Notes: a model not told the origin generated them from the letters alone. Shown: positions 26,261 through 37,400, numbered from the stretch's first letter. The stretch: 64,000 bases of DNA from an uncultured Bacilli bacterium (GCA_944363525.1 CALVUF010000001.1:321980-385979); one strand, 5' to 3'. Made by a program: numbers and translations.

Positions 26261-26399
26261 TGTCAGTTTTTGAACCCACCGAGATTATTGAGATTGTAAA
26301 TCAAAACGCAAGTTGCATTAGTTGAAACCAGTTTTCAAAAGGGATTTTAGCGCCTATTCGAACAATGTGTTTATAATCAAGACGCTGGACAAAACTCAA

Positions 26400-26428
26400 T
26401 TGACAGCCAAATCTGGCGGCGTGATAAT
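26400..26428 (+). promoter_or_regulatory. sigma-A promoter of protease 2 with no room for a leader
   Basis: TTGACA (26400-26405), 17-nt spacer, GATAAT (26423-26428). Only 5 nt separate the -10 from ATG 26434, so the mRNA should start at the start codon. Confidence 0.7.
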
Positions 26429-26433
26429 AGGAT

Positions 26434-27561
26434 ATGGAAAACCATAAATCAAAACGGCCAGAAACAATAGTCGTCAGGGTAGTATCGGCAAGTTTTTTGG
26501 CTGCCATTATCGGGCTTGTGGCGCAGCAAAAGCCATTCGTCTCTTCGGGCGTCGATTTTGAAAAGATGGTGAAAGCCAGCGCCATCGCTAATTCGCGCGA
26601 CGAATTTTTGCTTTCAGCAGAAGATTCCATAAATAACGCCCTATCATCAATTGATTATTTCGCCGAGCGCGACGGTAAAATCAAGGATGATATGCTACCT
26701 ATTTATATTATCTCGGAACACAGCGACTGGAACTTGAACATGGAACGATCGCTCATAGATTATCAACCATTTACCCAAAGCCAGTTTTCGTATTATGAAG
26801 CGTTTTATTATGCCGACGTTAACGGATATTCTTATATTCAAGGACCAGTCAGCGAAGGCAATTGCGGCTTAGTGGCGACGTACTCACTCCTTTATAATTT
26901 ACCGACCGTTAAAGATTATCTCGGATCCCCCCTGGAAATAGCCGATGGTCTTCTAAATGGCCGAAAAATAATAAATGTCATCAATCACTTTGCCAATCGG
27001 ACCGACCCGTTATATTCCCGATACGGAAACGTTACTTACTATCAGTCTCCTGACTCAAATAACAAAATATTTTTCACTCAACTATTGAGAGAGGAAAGGT
27101 ACTACAAAGTCTTTTGGGAATGCGATCCATATAACAACGACTTGATGCAAGCAACGCCGGAACTATATTGGGAAATCCGCGAATCGGCCTTGGATATTGG
27201 CTATACCGCTTCAGGAGGATTCAATTCTTTCTATTTAGAAGGGATTATCGAGGGCGCCGCCAACATTTACGACGTTGATTTGGATATATTAAATTCCGTA
27301 AGCGAAGAGACCGTCGCCGCCAACATCGTCAGAGGCCTTCCGAGTATAATCGTGACTGAAAACTCTCTAACATATAAAGGACATGCAATGAATATCATCG
27401 GTTTTTCGCGTTATCTTGTGGAATCTACGAGCGAATACCGTTATATGTGGCTGGTTTCCGATGGCCACGAATGGACGCCCACTTGGTTTGACCCCTACAA
27501 AGCGACTAGGGTGATATATTTTGCCGTTAATCACGAAAGCTTGGAGTGGCCCTCATGTTAA
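26434..27561 (+). CDS. secreted/anchored papain-fold cysteine protease-like protein 2, no propeptide
   Basis: 375-aa paralogue of the protease at 24315. A basic N-terminus and a hydrophobic segment (about residues 13-32) form a signal peptide or anchor. The propeptide seen in protease 1 is absent. The catalytic domain keeps Cys144 in EGNCGL, His317 in KGHAMNIIGF and Asp343 in VSDGHEW, but the Asn of protease 1 (DNW) is replaced (DGH), so the third catalytic residue is uncertain. Shared landmarks are YLYNLPT/LLYNLPT, LLNGR, TPELYWEIRE, IYDVDLDI and the C-terminus SLEWPSC. The start sits 5 nt after a strong -10, so initiation is probably leaderless. The stop overlaps the next lipoprotein by 7 nt. 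Confidence 0.7.
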   Translation: MENHKSKRPETIVVRVVSASFLAAIIGLVAQQKPFVSSGVDFEKMVKASAIANSRDEFLLSAEDSINNALSSIDYFAERDGKIKDDMLPIYIISEHSDWNLNMERSLIDYQPFTQSQFSYYEAFYYADVNGYSYIQGPVSEGNCGLVATYSLLYNLPTVKDYLGSPLEIADGLLNGRKIINVINHFANRTDPLYSRYGNVTYYQSPDSNNKIFFTQLLREERYYKVFWECDPYNNDLMQATPELYWEIRESALDIGYTASGGFNSFYLEGIIEGAANIYDVDLDILNSVSEETVAANIVRGLPSIIVTENSLTYKGHAMNIIGFSRYLVESTSEYRYMWLVSDGHEWTPTWFDPYKATRVIYFAVNHESLEWPSC

Positions 27562-28058
27562 AGAAAACATCCTTGTTCATCCTCTTACCGGCCTTGCTCG
27601 TTTCCTGCGGTCCCACAACTTCCTCTAGTAGCGATAAAGGCATCATCATCGGACCGGATAGCCCCGGTTACAGCTTCCCTTATGGGGATGCATTGAAAAT
27701 AGAGAATCGCATCTTCGCTCGGGATGGTTTGAAGCCGGTTGAGCCGCCCTCTGACCTTCCAGTTGGCAAAGCGAGCAATTTCCTAATCGGCGACAAGGAT
27801 TTCGCCGATTACATCGAAAAGACCGTACCATGGTCCGGCACCTACTATATCTACGACCAAACAGTCAGAGACTTTGAGAATACGCTCAATAACGGCGAAT
27901 TAATGATGTATTTCGTCGGCGAATTCGCCCTAGCCAACGAATTCTATCTCTACCAAACCGATTATTATGGCGGGAGAGGACTTTACCGTTACCACGTGGC
28001 CGATGAGTTGCCTGAGCATATGAGGTTAACGACGGTCATCGACATCCAAGCAATTTGA
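27555..28058 (+). CDS. lipoprotein coupled to cysteine protease 2
   Basis: 167-aa lipoprotein. MLKKTSLFILLPALLVSC supplies signal and lipobox (LVSC, Cys18), then a Ser/Thr-rich spacer (TTSSSSDKG). The globular part is unrecognised, with possible weak likeness to the lipoprotein at 25706 around the 'Y(Y/L)(I/L)...D' segment. ATG 27555 overlaps the protease stop by 7 nt and its GGAG lies 8 nt upstream inside the LEWP codons, exactly as in the first pair. Same proposed roles: cognate inhibitor or surface anchor. Confidence 0.7.
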   Translation: MLKKTSLFILLPALLVSCGPTTSSSSDKGIIIGPDSPGYSFPYGDALKIENRIFARDGLKPVEPPSDLPVGKASNFLIGDKDFADYIEKTVPWSGTYYIYDQTVRDFENTLNNGELMMYFVGEFALANEFYLYQTDYYGGRGLYRYHVADELPEHMRLTTVIDIQAI

Positions 28059-28105
28059 TTATCTGTCTTCTGTTCCGATAGACGAAGCGGCGCTAATCAG
28101 CTTGG

Positions 28106-28891
28106 TTACAGCGCCAGCAAATGCTCAATAGCATAGGCCACCCCATCCTCATTACAAGGTTTGGTCACTATCTCGGCCGCTTGCTTGACTGGGTCGACCG
28201 CGTTGCCCATCGCCACCCCGTGGAAGGCTTTGGCCATCCCAAGGTCATTAAGCTCATCGCCAAAACAATAGGCTTCTTGGGCTTTGGCATATTCCTTAAC
28301 GAACCCCACCCCTTTGGCTTTGTCGACGCCGGGGTGGAGGATCTCGAAGAAGACCGGGCTGCTCCGGGTAACATCATAACGAACATCATGAAAATCAATG
28401 GTCTTCGATACCTCCGGATCGGCCCCGATCATGACCTTGGCCACCGGACTCGTTAGATCTACTCCAATTGGCGAAGGAGGCAGGATAAGCGATGACGGGA
28501 GGCGGTTGATCTCCTCTTCTAATTGCACATACTTCCCCTTTTTGAAGGTGGCGATGCTTCCGTCAGTCAAATAGGCGTAGACATCGAATTTCGGATCAGG
28601 ATAGAGGGAATAGACGTAATAGAGGTCGGCATAGGTTAAGGTCTCGGAATAGAGCACTGCCCCATCAAGGGAATAGACGATGGCCCCATTGAAGGCGATG
28701 ACGTATTTCTCCCCGGGAATAAAAGAAGCGAGGTAACGGGCTAAGGAAGCAAAAGGCCGACCGGAAGCTAAGGCTAAAGCATCCCCTAAGGCTAAGCGAT
28801 GATTGATCGCCTCGATTTCCTTTGAGGGAATAGAGGTTTCCCCTCGGGGAATCAGGGTATCGTCAACATCAAAGGCGAATAATCTTTTCAT
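28106..28891 (-). CDS. HAD-superfamily (Cof type) phosphatase
   Basis: 261-aa Cof/SupH-like hydrolase. FAFDVDDTLIP gives the nucleophile Asp and acid Asp of HAD motif I, ASGRPFASL is motif II, and CFGDELNDLGMAKA with VAMGNA is motif IV. The C2B cap occupies about residues 85-190. These enzymes dephosphorylate sugar phosphates, flavin or pyridoxal phosphates, and specificity cannot be read from the sequence. It lies 33 bp downstream of the AAA ATPase on the same strand. Convergent with the lipoprotein gene ending at 28058. Confidence 0.88.
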   Translation of the reverse strand: MKRLFAFDVDDTLIPRGETSIPSKEIEAINHRLALGDALALASGRPFASLARYLASFIPGEKYVIAFNGAIVYSLDGAVLYSETLTYADLYYVYSLYPDPKFDVYAYLTDGSIATFKKGKYVQLEEEINRLPSSLILPPSPIGVDLTSPVAKVMIGADPEVSKTIDFHDVRYDVTRSSPVFFEILHPGVDKAKGVGFVKEYAKAQEAYCFGDELNDLGMAKAFHGVAMGNAVDPVKQAAEIVTKPCNEDGVAYAIEHLLAL

Positions 28892-28924
28892 AAACGGGGC
28901 AATGATAAGCCTAGCCGGACAAGG

Positions 28925-30280
28925 TCAGACCAATTTGACTGGCTCATCCTCTATAGCGAAGGCCAAATAGAGCGGAAGCGTCAGTATATTATCCCGTTCG
29001 CCAATATTGGTATCGGCAAACTTTATGGCTTTGACGCGGCCATAATGTTCGGGATGGGAAAGAATGGTCCTAGTCGATTTGGTGTTGCCATTGCGGGCTT
29101 TGACCTCGATTAAGGTCGGGACGCCCGAGCGGGCGATGACGAAATCGACTTCCAATCCGCTCCCCTTTCGGAAATAGAAAACTTGATGCCCGGCCTTATA
29201 AAGACCTTCCGCAATAGCGGATTCGAAGAAATAGCCTTTGTTCTCTCCGAGGGTGTCGCTATTGATCGCTTGCACGGTTTCTAAACCGGACAAATAAGTC
29301 AAAATGCCAATGTCGGTATAAAACATTTTGAAGTCAGCCCCCACTTTGCTTGTCGATAATGGAACGGATAGATTGCTCACGTTATGGACTTTCAAAGCCA
29401 CGCCGGCATTAAGCAGATAATCGATGGCATCGTTTTTCTGGAGGCCATTCCCGCCTTCAATCCGCGAGACGATGAAGCGCCGATTGTCTTGGAATGAGGA
29501 AGAGGCGATAAGGTCGAAGGCGTTCTGAATGCGGCTGACTTCTCCAAGGGTATACATCGGCTCTCCATTTTCGTTCAGCCGTTTCGCCGGATCGCCTTTC
29601 ATATCGAAAACCAAATCGCGAAGTTTGTTGAAGGCTAATTCATAGTGATTAGTCTGCAGGTAAAGCAAAAGGACTTCCGGATAACCGCCCAAGCATAAAT
29701 AGCGGCGATAAAGTTGACGGAAAGTCTCGTGGATGCTTTCAGGAATTGGGGTTACGTCCTTGGCGCATTTTCTAACGAAAGCCAATTGATCGTCGGTATA
29801 GCCATTGGCCCAAAGGAACTCTTCGAAATCCATCGTCTTCATCTCGAAAATATCTTCGGCGCCATTCGGTTTAGGAGTCGGCATATGGCTATCGATGTTC
29901 AGCCCGATATAAGAACCGCTGGCTAAGACTTGGAAACGAGGATCGTCTTTGAAATATTTCAAAGACAAGCGAGCCCGGGAGCAATCCTGAATCTCGTCGA
30001 AGATTATCGCCGTCTCCCCGGGAACGAAACGGAAAGAGGGGTTTTCGAATTGAAGGTTCCGAATGATGCTATCGACATCTAAGGATTGCTGGAAGCAACG
30101 GATAAAATTCCTCTGCCGCCAAAAATCGATATAATTGACATACTTGAAATGTTGTTCGGCAAAATGACGAAGCGTCTTGGTCTTCCCTGATTGCCGTACA
30201 CCATAAACAAGGGCAGGAGAGTGATATTGGTTTTGAAGCCAAACTTCGAGGATTTTATCCATTTTTCTTCGAAAATACAT
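28925..30280 (-). CDS. AAA_14 / DUF4143 ATPase 1
   Basis: 451-aa ATPase of the AAA_14-DUF4143 family. Walker A is GVRQSGKT near residue 29, Walker B AIIFDEIQD, then a winged-helix-like middle. A C-terminal DUF4143 region ends with GLEVDFVIAR ... PTLIEVKA, which matches the E/D-x-D...ExK core of PD-(D/E)XK nuclease folds. The start at 30280 (MYFRRKM) has AGAGG eight nt upstream. The family is abundant in bacteria and archaea but its role is unsettled. Upstream lie two 33-bp repeats (30342-30407). The paralogue at 32285 shares the layout with low identity. Confidence 0.85.
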   Translation of the reverse strand: MYFRRKMDKILEVWLQNQYHSPALVYGVRQSGKTKTLRHFAEQHFKYVNYIDFWRQRNFIRCFQQSLDVDSIIRNLQFENPSFRFVPGETAIIFDEIQDCSRARLSLKYFKDDPRFQVLASGSYIGLNIDSHMPTPKPNGAEDIFEMKTMDFEEFLWANGYTDDQLAFVRKCAKDVTPIPESIHETFRQLYRRYLCLGGYPEVLLLYLQTNHYELAFNKLRDLVFDMKGDPAKRLNENGEPMYTLGEVSRIQNAFDLIASSSFQDNRRFIVSRIEGGNGLQKNDAIDYLLNAGVALKVHNVSNLSVPLSTSKVGADFKMFYTDIGILTYLSGLETVQAINSDTLGENKGYFFESAIAEGLYKAGHQVFYFRKGSGLEVDFVIARSGVPTLIEVKARNGNTKSTRTILSHPEHYGRVKAIKFADTNIGERDNILTLPLYLAFAIEDEPVKLV

Positions 30281-30341
30281 ATTATTTACCTCTTTCATAT
30301 CTAGAATATACTATCTTTTATCAATTAATTAAAGAAAAACC

Positions 30342-30407
30342 GCACTAAAACTCCCCCCGACTTTTAGTGTGGCTGCACTAAAACTCCACCCGACTTTTAG
30401 TGCGACT
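30342..30407. repeat. two tandem 33-bp units, each a hairpin, upstream of ATPase 1
   Basis: Units 30342-30374 and 30375-30407 agree at 30 of 33 positions. Each holds an internal dyad: GCACTAAAA ... TTTTAGTGC with a C/A-rich loop. They begin 62 bp upstream of the ATPase 1 start and lie between it and eno. The 33-bp period equals that of the array before ATPase 2. Possible operator array. Confidence 0.85.
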
Positions 30408-30458
30408 TTTCTATAACGTTTTGAACAATATCCTCGTTTTGTCTTAATCGGTTGACGG

Positions 30459-30489
30459 AAAAAGGGCCCACCCGGAAGGATGAGCCCTT
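30459..30489 (-). terminator. Rho-independent terminator of eno
   Basis: Minus strand: AAGGGCTCATCC, short TTCC loop, GGGTGGGCCCTT, then TTTTT. Located about 20 nt after the eno stop. Confidence 0.85.
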
Positions 30490-30509
30490 ATATAAGGGAA
30501 ATAGATTCC

Positions 30510-31880
<1,371 letters not shown>

Positions 31881-31983
31881 TTAAAGAGGTAAAAGCAAGG
31901 AAACCATCTCGAGTATTATCTATGATAATAAGAATGGGGAGAATGGGCAGGTAGAGACGCTCATATATAAGCCTATTAAGATA

Positions 31984-32162
31984 TTCACTTCTAGATAATT
32001 TCTAGGAAACTTCCAGATACTTCTAGATGGGGTAAATTGGTTAATTTGAGAAACAAATGGCGATGCAATCGATTGTTTTAGAAGATTCCTCTAAGTGTTT
32101 TAGATACATTACTTATGTTCACTTCTAGATAATTTCTAGGAAACTTCTAGATACTTCTAGAT
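31984..32162. repeat. 45-bp direct repeat rich in TTCTAGA, two copies
   Basis: Copies at 31984-32028 and 32118-32162 differ at one base and are 134 bp apart. Each is built from smaller CTTCTAGAT-like words (four per copy). They occupy the AT-rich 465-bp gap between eno and ATPase 2 (31821-32284), where no gene is seen. TCTAG words also occur in the array on the other side of ATPase 2, so both may belong to the same module. Confidence 0.85.
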
Positions 32163-32284
32163 TCGAAATAGGGTTTATGGGAGTCTTAGCGAAGGAAACG
32201 GAGGGCGCGTTTCGCAAGCATGCCTCATAGCATTTGGCGGATAGCACGGAAATACATGCGGCATCGTGATTCCGAAAACGAGCA

Positions 32285-33634
32285 TTAGAGAAGGCAGGCC
32301 ATGTATAAAGGGAGGTATACAACGCCATCCGCAACTTTTAAGTCGGCCGCGTGAATTACATAAGGGGTCGCCAATTCGTTTTTGTATTTGGCTTGGAACT
32401 TTTTAAGCGAGTTCAAGGTGTAATTGCCCGTCGACTTCACTTCAATCGGGCAAATATTGTGCCGAGAGGTCGCACCCCTTTTCGAAATAAGAAAATCGAT
32501 TTCCATCCGCTCCGCGCTCGACTTGCTGCTTCGGGAATAAAAATAGAGTTTCTTCCCATTTGCGACAAAAGCCTGAGCCACGGCATTCTCCATGATCATC
32601 CCCTCATTGATGCTGAGTTTGTCGAAAAGGATTTTGTTATATAGCGTCTCCCGATCGAAAGGCGAGTCGTTTAAGGAAAGATTTATGAGTAGACCGGTAT
32701 CGCCCATATAGCATTTGAATAGGGAAGAATCCATGTTCATCGCCAAACCAACTCCGGGTAGGGTGCTGTTATAAGCGGAGTTGACGATCATGGCGTCGTC
32801 AAGCCAATAGAAAGCCGACTCGTAATCGCGGTAGCGGGCGCCGGATTCCAAAGAAGACAGCCGGAAGCGCTTCTTGTGCTGAGAAAGCTGACTCGGGAGC
32901 TGGTCGAGGATACGCTCGACTTTCCTTTTGTCGGAATCGGCGTTCTTGTTAATGTCGGATCGATATAAATCGAGAATGTCCTTTTGCGTTTCGTAAACAT
33001 CAGCGAAATTCTTTGTTTTCACATAGGTTTCGACCGCTTGGGGCATGCCGCCAACCAGCAGATATTGCCGAAAAAGATCCATGGCCTTCCGGTGCATGGT
33101 CTGGCCGAGTGGCCGGAGCTTGGCAAAACAGTCGCGAAGGAAATCCATTAATTGCAATTCGCCCAGCGACCAAAGGAATTCCTCGAAGTCCATTGGATGC
33201 ATCTTAAGATGCCGCTCCTCCGACGGAAGCAATATCCCCTCGACATTCTTCTTAATAGATAGCAGCGAGCCCGTCTCGATATAGTCGAAACGCCCGTCCT
33301 GTACCAAATATTTGATAGCCGACCTTGCTTTCGGAAACGCCTGCACCTCGTCGAAAACGATAAGGCTCTTGCGAGGGTGAAGGCGAACGTGCAAAAAGGT
33401 CGAAAGGTAAAAGAAGAAGGTATCAAGATCATCAAGATAGGTTTCGAAAAGATAAGTTATCTGCTCTTGGACACGATTAAAATCAATAAGCGCGAAGGAC
33501 TCGTATTCCTGTTTGGCAAATTCCCCGACAATGTAGCTTTTGCCAACGCGCCGTGCCCCTTCGATCAATAAGGCCGTTTTACCTTGAGACTTATTTTTCC
33601 AATCAAGCAATTGCTGATAAATTTTCCGTTTCAT
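32285..33634 (-). CDS. AAA_14 / DUF4143 ATPase 2
   Basis: 449-aa member of the same family as 28925-30280. Walker A is EGARRVGKSY, Walker B LIVFDEVQAF. The C-terminal DUF4143/nuclease-like core has MEIDFLISK ... ICPIEVKS, again with Asp and ExK residues of a PD-(D/E)XK fold. The start at 33634 (MKRKIYQQLL) has AAAGG upstream; a GTG nine codons earlier overlaps the -10 box. Expression is probably controlled by the repeat array that begins at the -10. Flanked by repeats on both sides and by an IS remnant. Function unknown; nuclease activity is an inference from the motif. Confidence 0.85.
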   Translation of the reverse strand: MKRKIYQQLLDWKNKSQGKTALLIEGARRVGKSYIVGEFAKQEYESFALIDFNRVQEQITYLFETYLDDLDTFFFYLSTFLHVRLHPRKSLIVFDEVQAFPKARSAIKYLVQDGRFDYIETGSLLSIKKNVEGILLPSEERHLKMHPMDFEEFLWSLGELQLMDFLRDCFAKLRPLGQTMHRKAMDLFRQYLLVGGMPQAVETYVKTKNFADVYETQKDILDLYRSDINKNADSDKRKVERILDQLPSQLSQHKKRFRLSSLESGARYRDYESAFYWLDDAMIVNSAYNSTLPGVGLAMNMDSSLFKCYMGDTGLLINLSLNDSPFDRETLYNKILFDKLSINEGMIMENAVAQAFVANGKKLYFYSRSSKSSAERMEIDFLISKRGATSRHNICPIEVKSTGNYTLNSLKKFQAKYKNELATPYVIHAADLKVADGVVYLPLYMACLL

Positions 33635-33651
33635 ATCTAACCTTTCACCGA

Positions 33652-33657
33652 CATTAT
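33652..33657 (-). promoter_or_regulatory. -10 box of ATPase 2
   Basis: TATAAT on the minus strand, directly next to unit 1 of the 33-bp array, so the -35 would fall inside the array. A protein bound to the repeats would cover this promoter. Confidence 0.6.
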
Positions 33658-33808
33658 ACACAAAATCTAGATTTTTAAACTATGAAATTTACACATTTTC
33701 TAGGTTTTTCAACCACGGATTTTACACATAATGCGGGTTTTTAAAATCACATATCTACACATTTTCTACGTTTTTGAAGTTGCCGATTCACACAAATTCA
33801 AGGTTTTC
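33658..33808. repeat. array of four and a half 33-bp tandem repeats upstream of ATPase 2
   Basis: Units start at 33658, 33691, 33724, 33757 and 33790, exactly 33 bp apart. The first ~22 bp are alike (ACACA, then a TTTTT run at unit positions 15-19 and AA at 21-22), while the last ~11 bp differ in every unit. The fifth unit is cut after 19 bp by the IS3 remnant at 33809. The 33-bp spacing is about three helical turns, so a protein could bind all units on one face. Confidence 0.85.
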
Positions 33809-34341
33809 TGCAGTGGTAACCTAAAAGTGGACACATCAAACCGCGCCGGTGCACAACGCCGGGGCAATAATATGGCAAAGCCCGCCGCATAACCGGATGG
33901 AAAGGAAAGGAAATGTACGACGCGAAGGAGGAAAGGATCGCCATCGGGAAGGACGTATGAGAACACAAGATGACCGCCGAGGGGCCAGCAGGCGATACGG
34001 CGTCGCCACTACGTCCATCTCGAACTACTGCCGGGAATATCTGTAATCGATCAATGCCTAGGCTAAGAGGAGATGTTCGTCGACTTCGACGTCAGGCATC
34101 GCCAGGACGTGCCGTCCTTCGTCAAGGGGTACATCAGGTTCTTCGACGAGGAAAGGCCTTCATACGCCTTGGTCTGCCTGACGCCCAAGGAATAGCAGGA
34201 GAGGTATTCCGAGGGTGGACAGCAGCCCAAGAAGCCGAGCAAGGTCGCCCAAAAGAAGAAGGAGAAGATAATCAAGGAGGCAAAAGCCAAGAAGGAATCG
34301 AAACTTAAAAATTAGGTGTCTGCAAAACGTTTACTGGCACA
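33809..34341 (+). mobile_element. 533-bp remnant of an IS3/IS150-type insertion sequence
   Basis: Ends are imperfect inverted repeats (TG at 33809 to CA at 34341, sharing the pattern TG.....GTAA.C.....G..GACAC). Inside, frameshifted coding scraps remain: an OrfA-like helix-turn-helix (ASRRYGVATTSISNYCREY near 33970-34043) and the C-terminal end of an integrase-type OrfB (YIRFFDEERPSYALVCLTPKE near 34130-34195), then a Lys-rich tail. The DDE catalytic core is deleted, so the element is dead. It interrupts the 33-bp repeat array. Confidence 0.75.
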
Positions 34342-34430
34342 CTTCCAGATGAGTCCAGCTTAGCCGTTGGAGTATCAAAAACGGAAAGTCAATCGGGCGA
34401 CGGCTAAGCAAAATCAGCCACGAAGACCCA

Positions 34431-37400
34431 TCATTCGACTATTTCGACGATATCCAGCAAAGGGGGGTCGATATAGTCTGGGCGGATGCCCCGTTCGAAG
34501 GATATCGAGGTCACCGGCGTGTCCTCGAAGGCCTCAAGCAGGACCCCGAAAACCGTAACCGTCCGACCATCCTCGATCGTTATCAAATTCGGTATCACAA
34601 CATGATCTTGGCTACCGGTATAGCCGATAATGAAGTATTGGAGGTCGTACGCGGAGCTGTTAGCCCGAAGATGGGCATAATAGAACTCCCCGTCATATCC
34701 CCTCTCGCCATCGAAGCCGAACACCTCTTTGCAGGGCAGCATATCGGCGTCATTGGCTTGGTTGAAGCCCCAAGAGAAGAAAACCCATCCGGAATCGTGA
34801 TAGCCTTCGAAGATGACTAAATCCCGCCACGGGTTGAAGGTGCCACTGCAATCGATGAGGGAGAGGGAAGAGCAGCCCTCGAACAAGCGGGCCCCACAAT
34901 GGGAGAGTTGGCTTAAGTCCAGGCGGAGGTATTCCAAACTCTTGTTGCCGGCGAAGGCGCGGCTGACGATTTGGGTGACGGCCAATTCCTCCCCTTCAAC
35001 GGCGATCGGCTCATCGAGGTCTAAGGAGGCGGCCTCAACCTCCCAATCAATCAAAGCCCAACCGGAATTCTTTGATCCAGCGGCAACTTTCGCGAGCCGC
35101 ATCCCCTCGGTCTCCACTATCTCCCCTTGATAATCATAGACGGTCCGCTCATAAGGTAAGTCGAGGACCGCTTCCGCCCCATCGGCGAAGAAATAGACCG
35201 GTTCCCCATCCGAAGCCATCGCCCCATGGCCAATAGTTTTTAGACTGGAAGGGAAGAAGACATCGACCGAGGGCAAATCTCGGAAGGCATTGGAGGCCAC
35301 CGCCTCCGCTGGAGCCGAGATGGTCCCGACGCTCTTTTCCTCGGCGACCACGATATCCCCGGAAGTCGATCCGTAGTCGAGGACCGTGAAGTAATAATCG
35401 CCGGATTCGTGTTGGCAAAGGGCATAGATAAGCGAACCATCGACCGCGTATTGGCCAGCATATTCATAGACGATGGGGAAATCCTCTTCTGGATACAAGG
35501 CATTGTTTTCATCTTCCCCTTGGCTAAGGCCGACGAAACCGCCGACGTAGCCAAAGGAATAGCTCTCCTCGGGATCGGAAGCCGCCGCCGATCCGAACAC
35601 ATCGGTATAGATATTATGGATGCCCTCCGGCTCGATCTCGACGCCATCGGCAATCGAAAGGGAAGGAATCCGGATGTTATAGAAAGCGTGCCGGTCGATT
35701 CGCTTGATCGAGGAGGGGATCAAAATAGGCTCATCGTAATTGGAACTAATGTTCCCGAAGGCATAAGGCGCGATTTCCTCGACCGGGTAAGTCAAACCCT
35801 CATAGGTGACTTCGGAAAGAATCGGCGCGCCGACGACCATATCGGAAATGATGCAGGCGTACTTATGCCCGGAATCGTCTTCGCAAAGGGCATAACGGTA
35901 GTCGTCGATCCAAGGGGTGTCCGTCTTGGCGTAGCCGACGGTGGTATAGCCATCGACCCGGGTCGCCGGCCCCTCGAAGAAAACGTTGTAAGTCCCCACC
36001 CCTTTCGATAAGGGGAGCTCAACCTCAAGTCCCTCAGCGATCCATAAAGGGAAAACGTAGCCGAAGACAAAGCAATTGGGGGAGACCCGCCGGACGGGAT
36101 AGGAAAGGCCGTCGCGATTGATCGATTCCTGGAGAATATGGGGGCCGAAATATTCCCAATAGGCCAGCTCGGCCCAGGATCCGGATTCATCTTCAAAGAG
36201 GGCGTACTGCCCTTCCTCAACCATCTGATAGCCTAAGAACCCAGTTTGGAAATCGAAATTGTCGCCCGCGAAGGCGTCGAAGGCCGCTTCCGGCAGTGTC
36301 TTGGCCTCAAAATAGACGACGTTGACCCAATCACGCCGGTCAAATCGGAAAGCCCCTTGTCCGAAGCTAACGACCGTGGAAGGAATAACAATCGGGCGGG
36401 CAACCCGGGTATCGCGGAAAGCCCCATCGCCGATTTTACTCAAGGAAGAAGGGAGAGTAAGCGAAGTGAGGTAAAGCCCGGAACCGGCGTCGGGAGAAAT
36501 CTCCTCGACCGGGAAACCGTCATATTCATCGGCGATGGTCAAATCATCCTCAACCTCATTGACTTTAAGGGCGATCGAATAGGCGTGGCCGTTTTCCTCC
36601 CGAGCCAAATAGAGGACGCCATTTTCCTCCCCCATCGAAGTCGCCCCAAAATAGACTTTATCCGTCTCAATCCCCCAGGATTCGGAATAGGTGAGCTTCG
36701 AGCCGGTTTCCACCGCCACGACGGCATCGGGGCCAAAGGCCCCCTCGGCGATGAATTCAATGGTTTTGGGGAGGAAGACATAATCGGCTGGGCAACGTTC
36801 GATCCCGACGATCGGCAAGCTTCGGCCTAACGGATGGGCATAGGTTTTGGGGATATTGACGAGGCCGGTCGGGGTATCGGTCAGCACCACCCGGGCGTTA
36901 TCCCCTTGGCCTAGGACATAGCCATAAAATCCATTGGCATAGGACGGGTCCCGCGAGAGTTCGAAGTTATAATCGAAGAAGGCCCGGGCATTGGGATAGA
37001 GCCAGTCCTCCCCTAGTTGGCAATTCTGCTGGGGCGTCCGGAAACAAACCTTCTCAATAAACGGGCTATAAAACGCCTCTTTGGCGACTTCGATATTCTT
37101 TGATTCGATATAGACGTTCTTAATCGCCGTTCCATAAAAGGCCCGGTCCTCAATCGTTTCGGCCGCCGTAATGGTCAAGGAGGAATCAGTTAGGTTGAAA
37201 GCCGCCCCGGCGAAAGCTTCCTCCCCGATGACTTTGACTTGGTAAAAGAGGGCGTAGCTTTGCAGGCAAGGGCAATCGGCGAAGGCCCGGGGGCCGATTT
37301 CGACCATATTGTCCCCCTCGGCATAGACGTTGGCGATACTCGGGTTGCCCTCAAAGGCCGAGGCCCCGATTCTGATCACCGGACGTCCAAGATAACTATC

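Noticed and set aside
33658..33808. Constant/variable repeat array resembling a CRISPR
   Set aside because: The variable part is only ~11 bp, the repeats are imperfect, and no cas gene is nearby. A protein-binding array fits better.
34051..34068. Similarity of ATGCCTAGGCTAA with ATGCCTAGCCTAA near 63940
   Set aside because: Only about 13 bp with a mismatch; not enough to link the IS3 and IS110 remnants.
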